Below, in pieces: positions 1 to 13,764 of a stretch of DNA of 64,000 bases. The notes beneath the pieces were generated by a model that was not told the origin of the DNA, did not search any database, and saw only the letters and a program-made list of their open reading frames with translations. Each line of letters begins with the position of its first letter. Position 1 is the stretch's first letter. This DNA is from Syncephalis fuscata (taxonomy: Eukaryota > Zoopagomycota > Zoopagomycetes > Zoopagales > Piptocephalidaceae), in the NCBI GenBank assembly GCA_025786725.1, contig JAHLTZ010000024.1, positions 124,001 through 188,000 of the forward strand, given 5' to 3'. A program made the translations under genes and the position numbers.

Positions 1-13
1 TTGGCAGCTTACC

Positions 14-139
14 TGATCCATGAACCAATAAGTCGGTTGAGACTACATTATTGCCGCCACCTCCATCGCCACCACTGCTATTGTTACTGTTGTTGCCATG
101 GCCATTACCGGTAGGAATCATGGCCGTGGACACCTCCAT
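14..139 (-). CDS. N-terminal exon of an unidentified gene running off the left edge
   Basis: On the minus strand an ATG at 139 opens a frame of 42 codons that ends at a clean splice donor (GGATCAG, then GTAAGC) at position 13. The peptide begins MEVSTAMIPTGNGHG and is rich in Asn, Ser and Gly, as in a low-complexity N-terminus; it has no recognisable domain. The rest of the gene lies outside the window. The frame stays open upstream of this ATG, so the true start could be further right. The function is unknown. Confidence 0.4.
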
Positions 140-599
140 CGCGCTGTCTCGTATACTGCCTGCCTGTCTATGCAATAGCCCAATGGCAGATAGGTAATAG
201 ATCCAAGATGAATCGCCGTGAAGCTTAATTGGTAATATATTATATAAATAGATAGATATAACAAATATTCATATACGCTATTGACACTGAATGGTCGATG
301 ATGAAAGTATATGTAGTCAAAAAGTTTAAGATGATTCAGTAAGACCACAAGGATCGTCAAGGGGTGTGAGTGTGAATAGATGTGTGTGTGTGTGTGTGTG
401 TGTCTCTTACTCAGACGCTTCTTTCCTTTAAACGATGTGTGAATAAAGTATGGACACGTGAAGCATAACCAATCAATCGATTAATGTTAATTGCTTTGAT
501 TGCTATTATAGTTGCGCTATCAATACTATGTCAATCAATATTACTTTTGGTTACTTTCTATTTATTATAAATACTATTTGGTAGTTGCTACACTTGCGA
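140..599. other. AT-rich intergenic spacer with a GT microsatellite
   Basis: No coding signal is seen. A perfect (TG)n run covers 381-403. The spacer separates a leftward and a rightward gene, so it probably holds both promoters, but no defined element is visible. Confidence 0.5.
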
Positions 600-878
600 A
601 TGACACACTCGTCTTATCCTCATCTATTCCAAGCCTATAAGTATTCTGGTGGTACTAGCTATAACATGTAGAATCAACTAACATAAACTATACTGGAAAA
701 GTTATCGGTGGCAAGTCAAGAAGTACTGCGTAGACATGAACAGTTAAAGCGACAAGACAATAGAGTTGTTCGTTTATCGATTCATCTGTCTGAGACGCTA
801 CCTGGAAGTAAAGTTGCACTAGAAAAAAGTGAAACGTCATTTGATTCTATTGCTGAATCAGACACAGAAGACAAGTAG
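600..878 (+). CDS. small hypothetical protein, two exons
   Basis: A frame from about 720 to the TAG at 876-878 encodes a charged peptide (QEVLRRHEQLKRQDNR followed by an acidic end, SIAESDTEDK). It lacks its own ATG. An ATG at 600 (MTHSSYPHLFQAY) joins it in frame if an intron of about 75 nt is removed (donor AA|GTATTC, acceptor GGCAAG, internal CTAAC branch site). The product would be about 67 residues. No family is recognised. The splice model is inferred, and the acceptor is a guess between two AG sites. Confidence 0.35.
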
Positions 879-1002
879 CCAACTCTTCTCCTTTAACTGA
901 TCATAACAATGGTAAATATTGCAATGTATATAATGAATACAATATTTATTATATTTACTATAATAGAGTAGCAATAACAATAATAGCCAATTTACAAAGA
1001 AC

Positions 1003-1030
1003 AGTAGTAGTAGTAGTAGTAGTAGTAGTA
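1003..1030. repeat. (AGT)n microsatellite in the CMC4 leader
   Basis: About nine AGT triplets end two bases before the CMC4 start codon, so the repeat lies in the 5' UTR. Confidence 0.85.
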
Positions 1031-1032
1031 AG

Positions 1033-1218
1033 ATGTCAGGAAAGCCAGCTTGTCAAAAAGAAGCATGCGATATTCAAGCTTGTTTACAATCCAATGGATA
1101 TAACGAAATGCGTTGTCAGAAATTTATTAAAGCGTTACGTCAATGCTGTCAACAATTACAAGAAACTGGTGGCAATTCGCCTGTTTGTCCTAAACAGCGT
1201 ATTCAATCCTCTTCGTAA
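1033..1218 (+). CDS. CMC4: CMC4, twin CX9C mitochondrial intermembrane-space protein
   Basis: This 61-residue intronless protein has the twin CX9C signature: Cys7 and Cys17, then Cys28 and Cys38, plus the extra Cys12 and Cys39 typical of Cmc4 (p8/MTCP1NB). The segment CQKEACDIQACLQ closely follows the Cmc4 family. Family members are imported and oxidised by the Mia40 relay into a helical hairpin in the intermembrane space. Their exact role in respiratory-chain maintenance is poorly defined. The ATG at 1033 follows directly on an AGT repeat. The gene converges on ELP3, with 107 bp between the stop codons. Confidence 0.93.
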   Translation: MSGKPACQKEACDIQACLQSNGYNEMRCQKFIKALRQCCQQLQETGGNSPVCPKQRIQSSS

Positions 1219-1325
1219 ATATTAATAAATATCAATAATCAATCAGTAATTAATTAATTTATTATTATTATTATTATTATGGTCAGTGCTCTTATTTACT
1301 ATAATCATACTAAATAGATACGTAT

Positions 1326-3839
<2,514 letters not shown>

Positions 3840-3989
3840 TAGTATAAAGAACCTACGTAAACCTGTATAGATTCTTCGTAAACAGCGATTGTTATAAGCA
3901 AGTGTGAATAAAAAAGAAAATATTTACAAAGTAAAACGTTTCACGTAATTTATTCACACTTGTTATTCGGCGATTCTTTTGACAACAGA
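3840..3989. promoter_or_regulatory. short divergent promoter region between ELP3 and bL36m
   Basis: Only 150 bp separate the two start codons, which face away from each other, so one compact AT-rich region must serve both genes. No TATA box is obvious. The bidirectional role is inferred from the spacing. Confidence 0.4.
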
Positions 3990-4229
3990 ATGTTTTTGGC
4001 TTCTTTAAGATCCGCAGTGGTGCGTTCATTCGAGTCGGGCACGCTTATGCGTACTGCGACAACAGCAGCCACCTCAACGTCGGTATTTGGCGCACTAAGC
4101 CAGGTGCGTGGTATGAAAGTGCGCGCTTCAATCAAGAAACGCTGTGATGGTTGCAGCATTGTACGTCGTCGCGGTAGGAGATTTGTTATTTGTAGCCGGA
4201 ATCCAAGGCATAAGCAAAAGCAAGGATAG
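3990..4229 (+). CDS. RTC6: mitochondrial ribosomal protein bL36m
   Basis: The C-terminal 38 residues are a complete L36 domain: [20 protein letters not shown], then [17 protein letters not shown]. The zinc ligands are visible (CDGC, a later Cys and His). The preceding ~40 residues are basic, Ser/Thr/Ala-rich and free of acids except near one site, as in a mitochondrial presequence. The first real ATG is at 3990 ([14 protein letters not shown]); extending to 3960 would need a TTG start. bL36m belongs to the large mitoribosomal subunit. The gene is intronless and converges on the NDUFAF6 homologue, 94 bp away. Confidence 0.9.
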   Translation: MFLASLRSAVVRSFESGTLMRTATTAATSTSVFGALSQVRGMKVRASIKKRCDGCSIVRRRGRRFVICSRNPRHKQKQG

Positions 4230-4323
4230 ACGCCAAACTACTGACCAGCCATTGAATACAATACATTAAATAGCAATTGAATAAATACTCGCGTGCTTTT
4301 AATATAATAATTTATTATGTTGG

Positions 4324-5777
4324 TTAAAATCGGTGTTGTCGGCTTGCCTTAAAAAGCCACCAAGGAAGCTGCCACGGCTTAATGGCCAGCTGTGGATTAA
4401 ATACATTAAAATGTTCTTTTTGTAATTGATTAAGATAAGCCCGTGCCGGTACCTAGTTGTTAATAATACGTTGGTGTATTTTAGTTGTATTTAAACACAA
4501 TATTAATATTAATGTTGATTATTAGTAATAATACTAATAATAAGCCAAATCATTCATAGTCACTTACCGCAGCCAACATTGCTGTTGTACTCATAGTCGG
4601 CAGTTTGTCTTCCTTTATATGCTTATTGGCAATCTCCAAATGGCCATAGGCAGTTGATGCTATATCGTAGATAACTTCATTGATATGACTTGCATCGGGT
4701 CCTCGACGAAACATGTCCTCTTCAGATGCGCCATGCTAATTAATAATATTAAACACATTGTGTATTAAACATCAGATAGCATGCAATATACATTAGTGCT
4801 TACTTTTGCAAATAGCTCCGACGGTAGATAGGAAGTGCGCTTAGATGCATGGTATGGCGTGGCACGTAGTAAAGTAACAATGCCATATGCCTTACCAATA
4901 TGACTTGCTGTATGATCAGCCGCTAAATTACGAATACCAAGCAGCTCTAATTGCAAATAAATAGCCGATGCATGCGTGGCCTCTGTATAGTTTTCAAGTT
5001 CGGCTAAACTGTTATAATAAGGCTGTATCACATCCTTTTCCTATCATTGTCTTTATTAACAATCCATTACAGCCATCAACAATCGTCTCATCTTACCCGT
5101 TCATTAATAATGCGTTTAATCCAAGAAGCCGATACCATTGGTGCGCCGCCACTTGCTACCTTGCTAGTCAACGTATGCGCTATCGCTACAATGACTGGAT
5201 GTTGTTTTGGCGTATTTCCCTAATAATATACATTTAATAAAGCTTATTTCAGCTTGCTTCACCTACCGAAAATACTTGGTCAATAGCATCCCGCCAGAAT
5301 TGCAATCGCATCTGACCAATATGATGTTCTGAGACTACATCACGTATTGAGCTAAGCTCAATGAATAAAGCGCGCAGTGCCCAGTAGCCATCGCGAACTT
5401 GTCGTGGATAAAGTAGGCCGGCAAGATAATGATCATAGTCATGCTTTCTATATCAATATAAACAAATAAATGCATGTTATTTCAAGCTACTCTAAAGCTT
5501 ACCGAACAAGATCACGGCAATAAGAGAGTGCATCCTGCGGCGATACTTTAGTACTAGGTGGCAATGAGCCACTGCTACTACTGTTGCCGCTACTTGTGGT
5601 GGCAGCAGCATTTGTATTGGATGCTACAACGTAACTGCGTCGAGTATACACATCACACACAGTTGGATTCCATGTTATACGCGACAAAATACTTTGTACT
5701 GGTGGAATAGCCGCTTGACGTGCAATTGCACTATATTTCATAGCTGGGATGGTCATTAGCGAGAATACTCGATTCAT
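4324..5777 (-). CDS. NDUFAF6: NDUFAF6-like complex I assembly factor (squalene/phytoene synthase fold)
   Basis: The protein opens with a basic, Ser/Ala-rich mitochondrial leader (MNRVFSLMTIPAMKYS), then a conserved domain reading SYCRDLVRKHDYDHYLAGLL, then GYWALRALFIEL, then VSEHHIGQMRLQFWRDAIDQ. Later exons give LENYTEATHASAIYLQLELL, ADHTASHIGKAYGIVTLLRA and TPYHASKRTSYLP, all diagnostic of NDUFAF6. The end is LPWWLFKASRQHRF. Members have the phytoene-synthase fold but lack the full Asp-rich catalytic motifs and act in early assembly of complex I. Five or so exons join cleanly. The ATG at 5777 is used; a longer frame depends on a TTG. Confidence 0.9.
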
Positions 5778-6082
5778 GGCTATTCTAAAGGACAATTAAA
5801 ACGTTATTTCAGGCGTATGCCAAAGTGCAGCCGGTAATAACGTCAATGAAACGAGACAACACCAGGGAATAACAGAGAAACAAGGTTAACAGCAAGTGTG
5901 GCAGAACATGGTTTAAAATAACCAAGCTATTGAGCGTCTCTTCAACGGACCACTTTCCGTTTTCTATTATTTCCCGACTTTACTACTTGGCGACTTTTGT
6001 CCTTTAACAGCGGCAGGTTTGTTCACAGCCTACAACAAGTGTATAACAATTAGTCGTTCATTCAGCCCGTACAACACATACT

Positions 6083-7796
6083 ATGCAAAGTATACTGCGT
6101 ACCTGGCGAGACCAACCGCCAAACCAACAAACAGCGACAGACAACGACAATAGCACTCAAAACCCGCAGTCCGACCGCCCAACTGACCTAGAAGCAGGCC
6201 ACAGTAGACGTGAGGCCGAGCCAACGACTCCAACCAACAACAGCAACAACAATGCTACAGCTACGACGCCGGCCACAACAGCCCCAGAACAGCTTAGTAT
6301 GGCTTGTGACCCGCTAACTTATGGGCGCGGCCTTTACTTTGGACCACAGTTCATTGGCACGACCGATAGTGCGGAGGAGTTGGGGGATACAGTATGGCGT
6401 CGGGTCGGCAGAGCAAGTGGAACTAGCAATCGGCTTTCTTTAATACTAAACGATGAAAGTGAGTTCAATCGACAACGAAGTAATAGCACACAAAATGCAA
6501 CCAATAGCTTGAAGAAATTAAAGGTAAATAAGTTATTAGTCATTTACCACCGACTAACTAAGGTGCTAAATCGTCTAGAACAATGATGAAAGTAACACTA
6601 CGAGTTGTACAGAAATTCACTGTGCTTTCAATGTCCATAACATTGCTCTAGTTCAGACAGGGACATCTGTTGCTAATAAAGAGAAAGGAGCGGTAGAAGA
6701 TGGCGGCAATGTTCCAGCGACAGCACATGGTCGATATCGGTTAACTTTCCAACTAGATGCATTGCGTCCAGGGAAACTTACCGTGGCTTGGCTGTCGCAA
6801 CAATATCCAGCCCATGATACACCTGGTTGCATAGCGTACGTAATAAATATTTAAAAAGTATATTGGTACTAATGTATTGGCTATCATTAGAATACGCAAT
6901 GCAACTACGCCACTGCCGGTACCAGCCACACACCACACGACATTTACTCAAGGCGTAGATCAGCTGTATAATGCACCAGATGAGCATCTTCTATCGCCGG
7001 ACGAGTTACCTGATCAACAGACGCTTATTCTACGCTCTATAGCCGAGCCTACTGAGACTGACAATACAGTCAATGAAATGGCTCCAAATGGCATTATTCA
7101 AACCGCATTGACTCGAGTGGCAACTGCCATTTCACTGTCAAATCAACAAGAAGATGCCACTCAGCCCGACATGGTAAACGCATGTTCATCAACAAACGAT
7201 ATTACCGACATCCCAATGATTTCTCTGAACAGCCATACCTCTACTGATATTCCATTACTAATTCTAATGGAAGCCGAGTCAGGCAAATATATTAATACCT
7301 AACTATGTAAAAGACTAAACATTATATTAGGCTCACAGTCATTGCTTACATTTGCATCGTTGACAAATCCATTAACGGATGGCGTAAATTCGATGACTAT
7401 TTTATTACAAAAGTTCCGAGTAAGTATAGTGGATTAATGTTGTATATGATTACTAAATAGATGTTCGTTGTAGACCAGAGGACAAACATATGTACTTGAA
7501 CGAATATATGGCGTAGAAGAAGAGGAAAACACGGTCAAGGTTGAGGCTAATAGCGATACTCTACCGACCACCGAAGAGACAGGAACCTGTGTTGTCTGCA
7601 TTGCAGATCCATCAATGGTAGCCGTGCTTCCTTGTCGCCATTTATGCCTATGCATGGAATGCGCGGAAGAACTAAGGAACCGCAGTTGTTTCTGTCCTAT
7701 TTGTCGACAAGGTAAATATACAATTAGTAATTATTTGACCGTGATACTAACATTGATCTAGCATTCCATACGATGATTTGTATTGGTGATCAGTAA
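6083..7796 (+). CDS. RING-type E3 ubiquitin ligase, MGRN1/RNF157-like
   Basis: The N-terminus is a Thr/Asn/Gln-rich disordered stretch of about 80 residues. It is followed by a middle domain (CTEIHCAFNVHNIALVQTGT, LRPGKLTVAWLSQ) resembling the domain placed before the RING in mahogunin-type ligases. The C-terminal RING is C3HC4: CVVC, then PCRHLCLCMECAEEL, then CPICRQAFHTMICIGDQ at the end. RING proteins of this type transfer ubiquitin to substrates, often at endosomes. Six or seven exons are joined; the first ends LKKLK and continues NNDESNTTSC. The start shares a 305-bp gap with NDUFAF6. Assignment to the MGRN1 group rests mainly on the C-terminus. Confidence 0.8.
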
Positions 7797-7940
7797 TTTT
7801 GGTGAATATGTGTGATGTTATTGTTATTGCTGTTATGGTTGCATTTTACTTTGACTCCAAATGTGGGAGTCTCCAAAGTACAATCCGTTTCAATCAAGGT
7901 CATGTCATTATTATACATAACATAGTTATATTACTTTTTA

Positions 7941-8500
7941 TTAAATGTTGTTAATAAATTGATTTAAATAAATAATGTAACATACCAGTCGGTTTCTTTG
8001 GAATATTTGAGGCCAATTATTATTGTTGTTGGCCATGTGTAGAAATATTGATCGAATATTAATAGAAGCCATATGACTGCAATTCCATGTCATTCCTCAT
8101 TTGTTGTTAGTGCATCTATCTACAACATGGATTCTTGCGTTTGAATGGTTTGTTCTATTTTCTAATATTCTACTATTGCATTTTGAGCATGTTTGCAATG
8201 TAAGAGCAAGATTAATATAATTAGTATAAAGTTGTTTATTAAACAGCCACTTTTTCTATAACCAATCTGACTAAATAAATGGCATTTTGAACAACTAATA
8301 TCACAATGACAATATATACATTAAAGCAATAATAAAGATAACTAGTTGATTACATTATTGTATTGATAATTACACATGAATTAATTAATATTGGATGTAA
8401 TATTATACATGTTGTAGTAATGAACAAGTATTTAATTATATTTAAAAGTGAAGGAATGAAATGGATAAATAGAAATGTAGGAGTCACAGTAGCTCCCCTA
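7941..8500 (+). repeat. interspersed AT-rich repeat, copy 1 (second copy near 37.6 kb)
   Basis: This ~560-bp stretch aligns end to end with 37616-38130 in the same orientation, at roughly 80-85% identity by eye. Shared blocks include TTAATAAATTGATTTAAAT, AACATGGATTCTTGCG (copy 2 reads CAGCATGGATTCTTGCG), AGTATAAA..TTTATTAAACAGCCACTTTT and TTTAATTATATTTAAAAGTG. No ORF is shared. Both copies lie just downstream or upstream of a gene end in AT-rich spacer. It could be a MITE or a decayed element; no terminal repeats were identified. Confidence 0.75.
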
Positions 8501-8559
8501 AGAGTAATTGGTTGTCGATCTTATGTGTCGACCAATAAATATCAATAAGCTTTACCAAG

Positions 8560-11500
8560 TTATTAATAGCAACATTAAAAGTAAAATAATACAGCATACT
8601 TGGTGAATAGATGTGATAAACTATTAATTACATTCAAAATTAATTCGTTTAATGAACAGATTAGAATATCAGTGGCACATGTCTATCCGAATAAATTATA
8701 CCAAACAAGATTATATTAAATAACCATTGGCTGTAAATCGTATTCTCTACTATAGTACTAATACCGCGTGACATTTGGACTGAACTATATTTAGACACGG
8801 CATATGGTTATTCATTGCCGCAATATGCATCCATGTCTGTAGGTGCTCATTCTCTATGCCTATGAAATCGCATAGCTGATAATAAACAGCGAATGGCATC
8901 AATGGCTACAGAAAATTTAACGCAATGACTGTAGATGTCCGACACTATCAATACAGCATCAGCTTATGCATGCGTGCATGATTTTCGAGCCGCCACGTAT
9001 TGACGAGCTATTGACCGTTCTCTTTCCCTTTCTTGCTTGCTGCTTTCATTAATTTTGTTTATTCACTTTGAGCGAACAGTGAGTTTGTGTGCGCGCAAGT
9101 GTTTCAGACGTAGCTTTGTTATCGCTTTGGCAATTATTTTGTATAAAACCACGCCGTATTACACTTTTGCATTTCTTTAGTACATCCACCTTCCCCTGGC
9201 CGTTTTTCTAGGCGAGTAAGCAAGAGAGTAGACGAACCACTCCTACAGAATCATCTCCAACGTTCCACACTCTACGTGTCACCACACCCCCACCGCCTGT
9301 GTCTGCCTTTACCGACTACAGTCTTCGTGTTAAAACACAGTAACAGGTGAGTAAGATGCTGGATATACAGCCTACACGGAATCATCCATTACGCCTTTGT
9401 CCTGTCGTTTGCACGTTCTTCAGCTTTTTTTTGATATTCTGAGATAGCCACACCTATTTACAGGTTTCATTTGCTCGATTATTTCGCCCCAACATTCGAT
9501 GCAAATGAAGCAGCAATTCTCGTGCTGCACAATCAACATCCGTCACAAAACTATGATATCTCGCTAAATACTTTACTCATTTGTTTCACCGCTTCTTACC
9601 CGACGGCTACTTGTCATACCATTCCACGTGGCTACTTACTGTTGCGGGCAAGAGATGAATTTCCTTATTCATGGGTTTTACCACATTTAGTTTCAAATTC
9701 TTTCTCTTTCTTTACCACTAACTTCGCTTCACGTTTCCCTATGTTCTTTCGCGGCTATAACGGTTAAAAGTCTATTTCTAGCACTTTATCGTACTATCAC
9801 ATCATATCCGTTGATAAAAACACTACCCTGGGCCATTGTTTGTAATAGCGTCACTCTGTATCCTCGCTTTTACGAACTGCTTTTACTTAAGCATAGTCAG
9901 GGCAACTCTACCAAAGTGCGTTCAGAAGGCTATTACAGCACTTTGTCCTTGACCTATTCTCTTTATCCTTCTTACTTTTTCACGTACACGCCTGCTACAT
10001 AGTTCTCTCCTTCTCTACGTTGCTTTATTGGTTTTGCTTTACCTGTGTCAATAACGTGTTATTCTTACTGTAGTGCAACGTAAAGCTTCGACTCGCTATC
10101 GCCTACAATACAGACGACACCAACACTTGTTAGTGTCGTTACTCCACACACACACACACCTATACAAACCTATACATACATAAATACGTAACACCAAACG
10201 CACTTACAAGGCTTTTGTTATCACTACTACTACTACCACCCACCACTACCAGGGAGAACTTGCGAATATCGGTTGAAAACGGTAAGTCAACTGCGGCCAT
10301 GATACAATAAGAGGGACGGTGGAGGTTCTGCAGATTTAAAACTATTGTAGGATTGGCACGGCATGGCACAGAAGTTGCTGCCGCTGCTGCTGCCACGGCT
10401 ACTTATTATTCCAGTCCATTATTACTGGATTGATTAATTTAAGCAAACATATTCTTATGGTCATCAATACGACTATTATCTACTTGCATTGCCCCTGGCA
10501 TTGTAAATATGGGTTTTTATTTATATACTACGGCCATAAGCCATTATGTGCTATTCCACATGTTATACAGGGGCTGTTATTTGCAGGAGATTTAGGTGCA
10601 TTTGTACTTTTGAGCTTACTGGTTCCGTTGATATGTGCCATAAACATTTACCGACGAGTACAATCAAGTGCATTTGATATTATTTTGTTAAATTTCTACG
10701 TAGCTAAAACAGCCACTGCACAATTATGTATGTATTTTACGTATTTACACTATTGCAATAACAACAATACTGTGATATAATGATAGTAATAATAATGTTT
10801 ATTTTATTATTCTAATTGATGGAAATAGCCATTATATTTCCAAATGCCTTTTTGATTTAACCGATGCCATTCCTTGCTTTATCCCTGCCTAGTCGATTGA
10901 TTGCTGCTATTCTATTTAGTTGGAAATGACGACAATAGTAATGATGGAATGCTGATATGCTAATAGCATTATCATTATAAATGTCGGCTCTCCTTTCCCC
11001 TCGTTCTCCTTTGAATTGCAGCTGCAACAATAGCGATGACGGTCATCGGCGGTTTAACAAACTCTAATACGACTACCTAAACTGCTATCTTTGATCGGTT
11101 TGAATGTGCCTACCTTTAACAACTTGCTGTTACAACTGGAATGCCCCTTTCAGTTCGGCCACTGTTCGTTACATACGAACATAAGCCGCATTTCTATATT
11201 TTAATGCTCTTGCTTCGCTCTTGTACTGTCCTGCCCCTTGATTCCCTTATTACTCTCACGCCTAAACCGCACTGCTACGGCGCTTTTGTATAACGCTTTC
11301 CCACACTCGTACATTCACGATCGCTCGCATACGGCCTTGCACTGTATCCTGCTTAGTGGTGTATGTAACTGCGTGTCAGTAGCACTACGAGTTTCCCACC
11401 AATAAGATCCATATCTGACAAAATAGCGGTGGTGTGGTGATTGAGGAGTACACATTAGCACCATCTCGATCACACTCGCCAAATCTGGTTCTTTTTCTCA

Positions 11501-13764
11501 GCTGCGTGAGTGTGTGGGGTATTCACCGCCATAGATCTTGGAATCATTCTTCTATAGAATTCATTGACTTGCCCACACACACAGAAAGAAAAGAAACAGA
11601 TAAAGCACTGCACTGCATTGACAATCGCACACGTGTGGAGGATCTTTGATAGCTTAATTGACACGGTGACGAGTTGTGTATTCAGTCCGTATATTGCCAA
11701 CCGCGTCATTATTGCCATTCAATACACCGTGTTTCCACTCGGCAGAGAAAGTTTTCTTAGACAATTGGAATCATTCTTGATATTTGTTGTATCATTTCCT
11801 CGAAACATTCGTTTGTACACGCCAAACTTGTACTGCGCTTCTTTGTTCATACATTGGTTAGACCTTTTTAATACAGGCCGATTTTCATAAATTGCTGCTG
11901 CTGCTGCTTTAGCCAGTCCCACATCTCCTCACTATCAATTCGTGTCATTACCGCGCAGCCCCTTTTGGTTTTAGTTAAACAATACTCTGACTCTGGTTCA
12001 TTTAAACATCATAGACTATACACTTGCAATAGTGATAGCACTTTGTTCTATTAGGTAGGTAACCATCTTTTTTGGCTTTATTATTATGATTATTATTACA
12101 CAATTTTATCCTCATTTCCCTTGTTTATTATTACTATAGTATTAATGGTAATAGTAGCAGTATTATGATTATTACTATTTTATTATTTATTAGTGGTAGT
12201 AATAATAACAATTATATCAATGATTTATTATTATTATTATTATTTTGTATACTTAATTGTACCCGTCTATCCTGATATGTACCCCCTCTTCTCCCCTATT
12301 TCCTGCACAATGTAACAACAGCATGGTTCTAACAGCCAACCGGCCAAGCTGGGTGGAATAGCGATAGCCACTCAATTATGTATCTGCTGCCATATGGCAT
12401 TGGGGCAGAAAGCATGCATAACTTTGCATGTGACTGGCCATGGCTTTGGTGGTTGCACCAATTTCCATGTGCTTTTTTATAGTGATGGTCTAGTCATCCA
12501 TCATGACTGGATCGTGTGTGTGTATGTGTGTATGTATTGTGTGTAGTACAGCAATGGCGATAATAATAATAACAATAACACAACTGTTGTTTTGTATATC
12601 GCATGACTTTATTCTCAGTGAAGGGGTGAAATAGTGTGTGTGTGTGTGTGTCTGGGATATGGCAACTGGTGTTTGATGTTTTTAATTCATACACAAACTA
12701 ACCATACTTGCTTATGTTTCAACTATTTATATTTATCTTGGCATTCTTTGTTTATTTCAACACTTGCTTACCGAATTAACCTGGACCATTTACGGCCACC
12801 ACCTGACTATTCTACCATGACGTTACTTTTCTTTGTAACAAAAACAACAACAACAATAACAACAATAATAACAATAACAACAATACAACGTTTAATCACC
12901 ATTGCTATGGTTGTATTGGCACGTTCACACGCGCACTGATACCCGCATGGCTATGCATATGTTTCTTGACCGCGTGTCGTTCTACCTTTTAATCCATCCG
13001 TTTTATTAATAACCGGTTTACGGCCACTCGACGCACTCACACTGGCTATTTCTGACTTGTCACTATTTTCTGGCGGGCCCTGGCATCTGCCTTTCACTAT
13101 CTCTCTCTTTCATACACACTACACTTCTGATACACAATTATCCGGGCTTTACTCCTCGGCATCCGCACTCTATAGATCTCCTTTGTCTGTTTTTATTCAC
13201 ATTTCGCTGGCTTCTCTTTCATTACCATTCTATTCCGCTCTTTCGTTTACTAACGATCATCTTCCCTTCTTTCATTCTATTTCCTTGCTCCAACTGTTCA
13301 TTCTTTGTTGTCACACATCGTACTTGATTTATTACAGTGCCGTGTGCATTTGTGTGCGTTCCTATCCTCTACTTCTCTGTGTGTGCGCTTTCATTTTGTT
13401 TCTTAGAAGTTGTTATCAATCTGTTTAGACAAGGTGGATCCTCTATTCGTACCGCCATCTAACATTATTAACAATCCATACCAACATCAAAACAACAGTC
13501 TCTAACCACCCAACCAATTATTCAACTACAAATTCACCTTATAGACGTTATTCTATTGCATCGCTTTAAAAAAACGACCACAACAGCATAGCGTCAACGA
13601 CCGGTGAGCTTTGTTTTATTTCTTGTTACACGTTCTCGATCGTGTTATTGTAATTGTTGCAGCATAGTTCAACAGCTACGGTTGCTATTACTGCATCTAA
13701 TTGTCAACGATAATTACTACACGTATAGACGGTTCTACATATACACATACAATACAAGTCAGTC
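8560..13764 (+). other. long pyrimidine-rich non-coding stretch, probably the PDE 5' leader
   Basis: There is no convincing gene over 5.2 kb. From about 9.0 kb the + strand becomes rich in C and T and loses the AT bias of other spacers. Spliceosomal signals on the + strand point to a transcribed leader: a donor ACAG|GTGAGT at 9347 with an acceptor CTATTTACAG at 9463; a donor ACG|GTAAGT near 10281; and an intron at 13604-13662 (GTGAGC to TTGTTGCAG). Open frames here are short and lack protein-like character. Simple (TTA), (CAA) and (GT) runs occur between 12.1 and 12.9 kb. Confidence 0.45.
10457..10780 (+). CDS. doubtful hydrophobic ORF, possible membrane-protein fragment
   Basis: An ATG-initiated frame of 107 codons has two strongly hydrophobic stretches, one containing GLLFAGDLGAFVLLSLLVPL and then NIYRRVQSSAFDII. 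This is faintly like a pair of helices of a fungal seven-helix receptor. No flanking exons could be joined and the frame sits in the putative PDE leader. It may be chance, a relic, or one exon of an unresolved gene. Confidence 0.15.
   Translation: MVINTTIIYLHCPWHCKYGFLFIYYGHKPLCAIPHVIQGLLFAGDLGAFVLLSLLVPLICAINIYRRVQSSAFDIILLNFYVAKTATAQLCMYFTYLHYCNNNNTVI

Noticed and set aside
9471-10002. Two Ser/Thr/Tyr/Phe-rich frames in the PDE leader
   Set aside because: They start at TTG, reflect the C+T-rich composition and cannot be linked into a recognisable protein.
10160-10396. Poly-Ala frame on the minus strand
   Set aside because: It comes from a CTG/GCC triplet run and has no domain or ATG context.
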